Assembly: GCA_963930655.1 (NCBI GenBank)
Contig: OZ005611.1
Span: 5,215,501 to 5,279,500 of the forward strand
Direction: 5' to 3'
Source: Myrica gale
Lineage: Eukaryota; Streptophyta; Magnoliopsida; Fagales; Myricaceae
Length of the DNA: 64,000 nucleotides
In this document: positions 56,601 through 64,000 of the stretch, piece after piece
How positions within the stretch are numbered: position 1 is the first letter of the stretch
Layout of the letters: each line of letters starts with the position of its first letter
Translations under genes and position numbers: made by a program
Notes under the pieces: model-generated
What the model was told of the DNA's origin: nothing
The model's database searches: none
Seen by the model: only the letters and a program-made list of their open reading frames with translations

Positions 56601-59443
56601 TGAGATTACAAGAATTTTAAAAATAAGGAAAAGGCCTAATAAAAACCTGAGCAGCACTATTTGCCATTGGGTATACTGCAGATTGGGCATAGACTTGAGA
56701 AGCCCAAGAACCAGGTCCAGACTGGCAAACTAAGTCTGTCAATTGGAGAACACAAATCAGCAGTATGTTATGGAACCACAAAGAACTAAATATAGAACAG
56801 GAAGAAATTTGAATTAAAAGTTCTTGTCCTTCATAAATAAAGAAGATGATTTTCCATGTAATAATCGTTTCTCTGTTTCACTAAACATAATCAGGATGGA
56901 AACTAAGCACACGTTAATATATATTGTTAAAAAAATTCAGCTTCGTTGACCTCTTTTGTAAACCATTACATAACTCAACAGTGTACCAATATTGTTGAGT
57001 TCATCGAGATTGCAGTTTGTTTTATCTTAGGATGTTGATTTATACATTTTCTAGGTCATTGGTTGCACTCTAGGCCATCCACCAACAGGAAAAAGAGTGC
57101 CAAGCAGTCAGTTGCAGACTTGTACTCCTGCACACGGCGATGTTAAGCATACAGTCTACAAATTTTGCGAAGATAGTATCAGCATTGGATCATATCCTAC
57201 CAAGACCTCCAGAACCAGATGCTTCAACATTTATAAAAGCTCCAACAGTATCATGCCATTTATGCGAATTCATGAAGCCATGTGAACCCTGAAACAGCCA
57301 ATGCAAATAAACATCTTATAAGCTTAAACATAGTTGGAGGGAAAATTAACACGTGAATTTTCAGGTAGTTTGTGGTAGTTCTAGTTTCTGTTAATTTATA
57401 ATAAATTGTGATATACATCCTCCTTTTATATGATGATAAATAAAATATTTCAACAGGTGGATCACATTAGAATCCAAACAAATTGAACCTTCATAGTCAG
57501 AATCTTTTTCAACCTTACTGCTGATATGATGAGGCAAAGCCCAAATAAACAACAGAACAGCAGGAAACGTTCAAACTTACGAGAACATTTTAAAAGACAG
57601 GGAAAATAAGGCAGAGAAAAAATGATTGCTGAGTAGGTATACTATTGCTTCCATACAAAGGAATATCATTGTGTCTTACCAACATAAACAGCTCTTCTGC
57701 ACCGTTAAAAAGAAAAACAACAGGACGAGGAGGGACCCAGCCACAGTCTACAGTGAGTCTTGCTACTTCCAGCATTGATGCTACCAAAAAAACAGAAGAA
57801 AATATGAGAATATGAACCAATCAAGCAAGAATGGCCGGCAAAATTTTTAACAGGTGAGGATTCTTATTGCACTCACCAACACATGAACCACAGTCACCAG
57901 CACCTGGGGAACCAAGCGGACTATCAAAATGGCCATTCAGTAAAAGCGATGGGTCAGTGTCTTGTGAATCGGCTGATGATAGCCTGTCATTTCTTAAAAG
58001 TTAGTAAATAGTGATGTTGGTTATATAATAATCAAATTTTCTATTTCTTGTGATAGTAATGCTTTATTTACTTCTAAGATCATAGATAGCCTAATCACTT
58101 GCGAGGGGGAACAATTTATAAGTTTCAAACTCAACAAATCTTATATCATTTGACCCTTTCCAGATACTTCCTCATTTTCTCCCAGTAAACCTCTCTGAGA
58201 TGTCTTCTAGGGCAGTTGTTCCACCTGCCTTTCTTCCTATATTCCTTTTTGTTTTTGTTCCTTTAGCTGGTAAAAAGGTTTCATTTTCTGACAATAATAA
58301 CTAAACTTTTATCCACTAGTGTCAAACAATGAAGCTTCACATGTTTTCATGATACTTAAAAACTAGACCATTTCTAAATAACACGACTTTCACGGAAAGA
58401 GGAAGTGGGACCCAGTAGGTTCATGGCTTATTCATATGATGCTTCCAAAATCAGCACGGACAAAGGAACAAATGCACATTCCGATAACCGGTCCAGACTC
58501 CAAATGCAATCAATGCAGCATAAAGTACCTCATTAAAATATTCGTGTGGTTTCTATACGCCAGAGTTATGCTGAAGCCTAAGAACATCATACTGAAGGAG
58601 CCATTAACTATGGTCTCGTCGATATCTACTCTGCGAATTAAACAATTGGTACAATTGCAAACTATAAGAACTCAAATGAACAAGCGATTCCTCCAGCTTA
58701 CTGCAGCAAGACCAGACCAAATTGAACGACAAACTGCAGAGTTAGACATAAACCACAACAAACGCACATAAATTTCAATGACCTAACTTCATAACAATGT
58801 GGAAATCAATAGGCCGACCTAACATCGGATGTGGCCCGCTCCTTCATCATTTCAAGTTGGCCTTTGATATAATGAGCAGCTTCTCTCAAACCAGGACGTC
58901 CTTCCTGTCGATGAACCAGACAAAACAAATTGAAAAACAAAAATAATTTCACAGTTCCGCTCTCTTCTTTGGTTGGTAGAAAAAACCGAGAAAATGTAAG
59001 AAAGTGAAATTCCTAATCATAACACTCGCATTTCGGAAACAGACTAAGGAATCAAAGTGTCAACTTCTTTTCATTCTCTTCCTAGTCCGGAACCGAATGT
59101 ATCGTTAACGTTCGGAATTTCATTTACCACGAAACAAAATTCAAACTTCTAAACAATAAGAAGAACTTGAGGAAAAAAAACCGATTTCACTTCAAATATA
59201 AAAAAGAATAAGCAAAAGAACAGGTCTCACATGGCGGCCGTCGATTTCTTTGGACAAAACTCGGACGTGTTCGACCGCCCTTGCCTCCGAGAAGCGATCG
59301 AGGGGCGCGTCCATACAGAGCGGCTTAACGAACTTCATGTGTGTAACGGAGTAGGCAAGCACCGTCAGAAGTCCGTACAAGACCGCCAAAAAGAGCAAAA
59401 ACTTGAACCCGGTCGCATCCACGGCACTCAGCCTCGAAGCCAT
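48932..59443 (-). CDS. Multipass membrane M28 zinc exopeptidase (ERMP1/At1g67420-like)
   Basis: I place 21 coding exons on the minus strand: 59231-59443, 58819-58904, 58529-58630, 57877-57983, 57680-57780, 57201-57288, 56647-56735, 56115-56254, 55848-56013, 55586-55721, 55337-55433, 54770-54899, 54317-54376, 54099-54217, 52321-52445, 51525-51749, 50927-51087, 50156-50319, 49337-49419, 49164-49249 and 48932-49075. They sum to 2622 nt (873 aa). After one N-terminal membrane segment (about residues 14-32) comes an M28 peptidase domain. Expected zinc ligands and catalytic residues are present: NGHFDSP near residue 150 and GAGDCGSC, FLFNGAEELF, GDTDFRMF, and FYHTSFDT. A multipass membrane half and a luminal-type C-terminal domain follow, as in ERMP1. 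It is probably an ER or endomembrane peptidase; substrates are unknown. A GT-rich microsatellite, a near-perfect hairpin and AT-rich inserts lie in introns. No lesions seen. Confidence 0.93.
49991..50077. repeat. Near-perfect 40-bp-arm hairpin in an exopeptidase intron
   Basis: The left arm (49991-50030, TTCCCATGAAGGTGCTCACA ...) and right arm (50038-50077) are inverted copies identical at about 37 of 40 positions, separated by a 7-base loop. It lies between the exons at 49337-49419 and 50156-50319. It could be a minimal MITE or a young hairpin RNA precursor. Confidence 0.75.
50633..50673. repeat. Compound TG/AG microsatellite
   Basis: A run of TG dinucleotides passes directly into about 14 AG dinucleotides, inside an exopeptidase intron. 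Confidence 0.9.
53225..53930. repeat. AT-rich insert in the largest exopeptidase intron
   Basis: The segment begins with GGGAAGTGGATTGAGATTGAG, which resembles the subterminal sequence of the Harbinger-like element at 61626, and has long runs of A and T. A right end could not be fixed, so the transposon call is tentative. Confidence 0.3.
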
Positions 59444-59511
59444 TCTCCTTCTTGTTGGGATCGTAGACTGCGAGTCCAGTTACACAACCACTACGCGTTT
59501 TACGCAGTCAG

Positions 59512-59520
59512 ATAAATATA
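59512..59520 (-). promoter_or_regulatory. TATA box of the exopeptidase gene
   Basis: Minus-strand TATATTTAT lies about 70 bp upstream of the ATG at 59443. Confidence 0.5.
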
Positions 59521-59792
59521 GGGAGTGACGGGGGTGACTGGTTTCTTCAGAATATGCTGGGCTTTGACAGCCGTCTCGGTTGAGAAAATAATATATTTAC
59601 ATAGATGATAGACGCATATGGAGGCACCTTCCGGGTCGTTGCGAACAACTTTTTGTCCAGGAAAACCAACTCCAATAATATAAAAAATTAGGGAGGGACC
59701 GGCCTTGTTGCTGTCGTGTTTACCTGGGAAGACTCTGCTTTGGCACCTCTTTCACCTATATTATTCGTTCCTTGTCCTTTGAAGTCATTCAT

Positions 59793-59927
59793 TTTTTTTA
59801 TTTTTTATTTTTTATTTTTAATCAATGCAGCCTATGCAGGTCTAAACCGGGGAAGGAATGGGGATGGGAATGAACCCCAATTCGGGACCCTCCTAAGAGG
59901 AGAACGTGACAACTGAGTAATAGCTCA
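59793..59927 (-). mobile_element. tRNA-derived SINE with 14-bp target duplication
   Basis: Reading the minus strand, the element starts CAATGAGCTATTACTCAGTT (box A-like) and has GGTTCATTCCC (box B-like). It ends in an A-rich tail of AAAAAT-type repeats. TTGAAGTCATTCAT occurs on both sides (59779-59792 and 59928-59941). Both the RNA polymerase III boxes and the exact duplication support a SINE. Confidence 0.85.
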
Positions 59928-60949
59928 TTGAAGTCATTCATGGTTTGAATTTGAAAATATTTGTTATGTTTTGTTTTTTTTTAAGGTAATATAGATTCTT
60001 TTGAGATCGGTAAAAATTATGTTAAAAATTATTAGAGTTGGTAAAAAGTTATTAAAATTGATAAAAAAAATAATTATTTTATACCAAGCCTAACATAGCT
60101 ATGTTTTTCACATTAATTTATAGCTTTTTACTTTAGACTATAGTGATTAGAACTAACTCAATATAAACAAAGAGTAAATTTCGAAAAGTTAGGGCAAATT
60201 CATCAACCGTATCACTCCCACTTGCGTAGGCTTTGGTATAATCTCCATAAATAGGATCCTGCCTCTCATCCACACAAACTCAGATTCACCATAACCACTG
60301 AAACAACTCGTTGGTAGGTAATCTGACTAATTCATAAGTATCAATCCTCTCATATTGTTTCCTATTCTTTTTAAAATGTCCCATTCTAATTAGGTATGAA
60401 GGCAAGAGACAAGTATAAATGTCTCATCCCATAGGTTATTTGTATCATATAAAGCAAAATACTACTCTTTTTAATTGAACTTGATTTGCATACTTAGGAG
60501 TTACTTTTCTTTCTCAATCGCTAAACAGATTAAGCTATCCTCCTATTAGATACTCAAATTTAATGTTCTAATTCGGAACACACATGGTATAAGAGCATAT
60601 AATTAATATTATGGAGTAATATAGATCTTGCAACCTTAATTGGTTACGGTTCTTTTTTTCTTATATAGAGAATCTCGAGTTATTGAATATCATTATAACT
60701 GAAAGCGACCCGAAACACATCTCATCAAGAAAAGTTAGGTAACCTGGACGTTACTAAATAAGAAGGCCTTTGCTGGCATTAGGTACAGCAATACAATCGC
60801 GGTGCATACAGCTTAAGTCCTTACTTAATGACTTGCTGCATAAAAAGACAGTTTCCTTTCCTATCAATTTAGTTTCCGTTGGCTTAGGAAAAAAGAAGTA
60901 GAAGAAGTTAAGTACACCTTTTGGGACTCGATTATTGAAATTTTGGTAT

Positions 60950-61252
60950 TATGATATTATGTTTGAATATGTTATGATATTTGTCTATTTGATATGATTA
61001 TTAATTATGATATTATGTTAGAAATTTAAACAGCCCAAAACAGTGAAAAAATGAAAAAATTCGAGGAAAAACTCATTTTTGTTGGCACAACGGTTATACA
61101 GTTTAAGCGGTTACCGTATAACCGTCACCGGCAAGAGCGATTATTGTGCCTTAGCGGTGTGGTGATGGTGTCAATTATGTGATTCCGTCAATTGCGATGA
61201 CGGTGACGATTTTTACCAAAACGGCGCTTATACTACTGTTAACCACCCCTAT
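60950..61252. mobile_element. Truncated copy of the 18422 hAT MITE family
   Basis: The right end GTTAACCACCCCTA and the block ACGGTTATACAGTTTAAGCG plus GTCAATTATGTGATTCCGTC match the element at 18422-19049. The TAGGGG left end is absent, so it is truncated on that side. Confidence 0.75.
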
Positions 61253-61625
61253 TTGAATGTGCAAAGTATATAGAGTTGGTAATTAATAGGTTTAGTATAA
61301 CGAAATTTCTAATAATAGTGGATGAAAATTATATATATATATATATAATCCCTCTTATTGCTACCAACAGTAGGAGCCGCCAGAGGGCCAGCGGAATCTT
61401 TACAATGTGGGGCACTAGTTGATTTCATATTCCATACGTTATAATCACGTTAGATATAAGAATCTTTCTTTACGGTCATCACTGTCTTCTCTTCACAGGC
61501 CCATTGGATTCGTAGTCCACCACGATCACCCATCTACTACTAATAATTTAGTCAACGGCATATCTGAATAATAGTTTTCAATATTTTTTGAAATTTTACT
61601 TATTTATTTTCATCCAAGTAATTAA

Positions 61626-62683
61626 GGTTATGTTTGGAAAGTGAATTGAGTACTGAGTTTCAGTTTCGGTTTCATTTTACTGTTTCGCGTGCAGTTTGAG
61701 GTGACTCTGACTTAACACAAAGTTAACGTGGCTTGTCAATTACGCTAACGTCCGTTAGTAAGGTGCACTTGTCTCTCTAGCTGCCTTCCCTTGCGAGCGT
61801 GTGCTCGCGCACGCTAGATTGTAATTATTTTTTCGTTAACATCTGCTTCTCTTGAGCGCTCTAATTTGCGCGAACCAAATGTTTTTTTAATATTTTTTTA
61901 TAACACTTGCTTTCCTCGTGCTTTCTAAATTGTTATCTTTGTTTGCTAACTTGTCATTTTGTTTGTCTCGCTGCTCACATGCTCTCTAATCGCGAGAGCA
62001 ATTTTTTTTATAACCTTCGCTTCCTCATGCTCTCTAAATTGCTACTATAATTTGTCCTTTTGCTTGTCTGGTTGACATTTTACTTTTGATTTAAAATAAA
62101 TAAAAAAATTGCTTACGGGCTAGGCTGAGCGTAATTTATCATTACTATGAAAGAAAAATAGAAAAAATAAGTTAACCAAATTCTACTATAGAAAACAATA
62201 TTGACAGAAATCGAATGAAAAGCTAAAAAAACAAAAAAAATCATTAAATATCCATAGCTAGAGAGAGGGCGCAAGGAGCACAGTAACAAGGGACCCCATG
62301 TTCAACAAAGAAGAAGCTGAAATTCTACAACGAAGCAAATGCAGGAATTTTGTGTGATTCTGAGAAGGGTTCTCTGAGTGTCGTGTAGGCAGCAATAGCG
62401 CAAGGGAGAAAGATGAATAAAGAAACGGATAGGATGGGCTGAAGAGGGGAGAGAGATGGAAAAAGAGACGGGAAAGATGGGGTGAAAAAGGCGTGAGTTT
62501 TCTCTCTCTTCTTCTTTTACTTTTTCTTCACTTTCTTATTTTTCCTGATCTCCGTTAGTTCTGTGCCGTTATTGGATTTAAAGATTTGAGAATATTGTTA
62601 AGGCCATCCAAACATGGATTCAAGACTGTGGACCTAAAATTCAAATTTAAGACCATGACTCAATCCACTCAACAAACATAGCC
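61626..62683. mobile_element. PIF/Harbinger-like non-autonomous element
   Basis: The ends GGTTATGTTTGGAAAGTGAA and, inverted, GGCTATGTTTGTTGAGTGGA match over about 30 bp, and TAA flanks both sides (61623-61625 and 62684-62686). The 1058-bp interior includes repeated GCTTTCTAAATTG / GCTCTCTAAATTG phrases but no transposase. Confidence 0.8.
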
Positions 62684-62749
62684 TAAATGTTCGGAGAAAT
62701 TTCGTACAGATATATACCTTCCTTTTCGTTTTTTTGTTGGCATAACTTT

Positions 62750-62842
62750 TTTTTTCTAGGCAAAGCAGGCCAAGCCTGCGGGGATGAAAGTGAGGATTTA
62801 AACCGGACCCTCCATAGAGGAGTAGATGTCACTTGAGCCATA
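62750..62842 (-). mobile_element. Second tRNA-derived SINE
   Basis: Reading the minus strand: GAGCTATGGCTCAAGTG (box A-like) then GGTCCGGTTTAAATCC (box B-like) and a short body. TTGGCATAACTT and adjoining T-rich sequence occur on both sides (around 62739 and 62870) as a longer imperfect duplication. It shares GGAGGGTCC and the CAATGAGCTAT start with the SINE at 59793. Confidence 0.7.
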
Positions 62843-62972
62843 GCTCATTGCCTTTTGTTTTTTGTTTTTTTGGCATAACTTGATGGGTAGTTAGTTAGTG
62901 CTCAGGGAGGTACTAAAAAGTAAAGACTGCCAATTATACTTGCAGTTGCACCACCAGTCACCGCCATCATCG

Positions 62973-62993
62973 GGAGAGAGAGAGAGAGAGAGA
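62973..62993. repeat. GA microsatellite in the exostosin leader
   Basis: About ten GA dinucleotides lie 25 bp upstream of the proposed ATG. GA/CT repeats are common in plant 5' leaders and can affect expression. Confidence 0.8.
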
Positions 62994-63017
62994 GGGGAAA
63001 GAACACCATCTTCGAGG

Positions 63018-63494
63018 ATGTACGGAAAAGCAACGCTCTCTCTCGTTCTCGTTGTCCTCCTCCTAATCTCATACAACATCTTCATGGGGACCGTCGATTT
63101 CAGATCCTACTTCTTCCCGCTAATACAATCGCCAGCTGGTTCGCGGCCGCTCTGTGCAACCAACCCGCCTCTCCGGGTGTACATGTACGATCTCCCGCGC
63201 CGATTCAATGTGGGCATGCTGAACCGCCGGAACCCGGACCAGACCTCAGTGACAGCCCAGACTTGGCCTCCGTGGCCCAAGAACACCGGCCTGAAGAGGC
63301 AGCACAGCGTGGAGTACTGGATGATGGGCTCGCTTTTGTATGAAGGAGCCGGTGCCGAGGAGATGGAGGCCGTTAGGGTTTCGGACCCGGAAATGGCTGA
63401 CGTGTTCTTTGTGCCGTTTTTCTCTTCGTTGAGCTTCAATACCCACGGGCATCACATGACGGATCCTGCTACGGAGGTCGATCACCAATTGCAG
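63018..63494 (+). CDS. Exostosin-family glycosyltransferase (GT47), first exon, 3' partial
   Basis: The exon opens at ATG 63018 ([20 protein letters not shown]) with a short cytosolic tail and one signal anchor near residues 6-22, typical of type II Golgi glycosyltransferases. An in-frame ATG at 62898 would add a low-complexity [11 protein letters not shown] stretch encoded by the GA repeat, so I prefer 63018. After the anchor come [30 protein letters not shown] and [18 protein letters not shown], the conserved N-terminal blocks of plant GT47/exostosin proteins such as At1g67410. The exon ends at CAATTGCAG|GTACCT. The remaining exons lie beyond the window. Substrate cannot be told from this part. 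Confidence 0.9.
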
Positions 63495-64000
63495 GTACCT
63501 GATCCGGTTTATTTTGGCTCTGTTTTATTTCCTTGTGGGTATTATTGTGCTTTAGTTTAGTTCTCAGTTCGGTGCTGTTTAAGTACGTACTGATTTGATT
63601 TTTCAATTGCGAAGATAGGCATTGAGTCTTGTCCTTAATCCCATCGAATTTGGCGCTTTCGCGTTGCTTCTTTGTGGGTTTTTTAGCCCTCTATCGATCT
63701 TTATCATTTACCGAAAGAAAGGTAAAAGAACCAAGAAAAAAAGAGAGCAGTGAGACATAGATGTACAGGGGCAATATTTTGATTGAATGCTTTTTGTTCT
63801 TGTTTTTTTTTCTCTCGTATATTTTGAATGAATCAAGCTCGATTGTTTTGACATAAACGCCTTGCCGAAATTCTGAGAATTCAAGCATCTTATCCTCAAT
63901 TTGCTAAGGAATTGAGTTGAAAAGTGGATGAATCAGTTAATCTGTGCACCCATTCCCAGAAGAAACAAAAATTGCCAACTTTCGAGAGCCACGCTATTGG
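63495..64000 (+). other. First intron of the exostosin gene
   Basis: T-rich sequence with no exon or repeat that I can recognise. It runs off the end of the window. Confidence 0.6.

Larger units (their letters stand above)
59521..63017. other. Intergenic region between divergent exopeptidase and exostosin genes
   Basis: It contains two tRNA-type SINE insertions (59793-59927 and about 62750-62842), a truncated hAT MITE (about 60950-61252), an (AT)n run near 61335 and a Harbinger-like element (61626-62683). Other parts are AT-rich with no gene. The last 150 bp are the exostosin leader, with a GA repeat at about 62973-62993. Confidence 0.5.

Overview
The window is nuclear DNA from a dicot plant. 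The genes have many short exons with GT-AG introns, the intergenic DNA is AT-rich and full of small DNA transposons, and the best-recognised proteins resemble Arabidopsis ones throughout. By my recall of Arabidopsis chromosome 1, six genes match neighbours in the stretch At1g67410-At1g67490: glucosidase I (67490), the F-box/kelch protein (67480), the RsgA-type GTPase (67440), ribosomal protein L17 (67430), the M28 exopeptidase (67420) and a GT47 exostosin (67410). They occur here in the same order, so this is a conserved block expanded by insertions.

Layout: 1-1729 holds the last two exons of an At3g27210-like gene (+). 2741-12964 is glucosidase I (+, 22 coding exons, 849 aa). 13831-17656 (-) is a NUP54 nucleoporin locus that looks broken: two exons are out of frame, a middle block of exons is missing, and a truncated LINE sits in that gap. 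18422-23110 is an insertion zone: a hAT MITE with a perfect 8-bp target duplication, a hAT-like element carrying a captured exon of nascent-polypeptide-associated complex alpha, and an organelle-derived insert in which psbB is fused to ndhI. 23234-25020 (-) is the F-box/kelch gene. 26900-34099 has no intact gene, only MITEs, a LINE tail and a nested long-inverted-repeat element. 34100-36702 (+) is the GTPase, 39207-39482 (-) signal peptidase subunit 1, 43382-46665 (-) RPL17, 48932-59443 (-) the exopeptidase (21 exons, 873 aa), and 63018 onward (+) the first exon of the exostosin gene.

The genes are not an operon-like system; most are housekeeping functions. Three of them act in or on the endoplasmic reticulum: glucosidase I trims N-glycans, SPC1 belongs to the signal peptidase complex, and the M28 protein is a multipass membrane peptidase. 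The most interesting signal not explained by coding is in the large intron of RPL17. There, three related sense-strand segments of about 135-140 nt fold as two hairpins with H-box and ACA-box motifs at the expected places, with compensating changes between copies. They look like an intron-hosted, tandemly duplicated H/ACA snoRNA cluster.

Exon coordinates were read by eye from splice sites and reading frame. The coding totals of all five complete multi-exon genes (glucosidase I, F-box/kelch, GTPase, RPL17, exopeptidase) come out as exact multiples of three. Family assignments come from memory of family sequences, not from a search.
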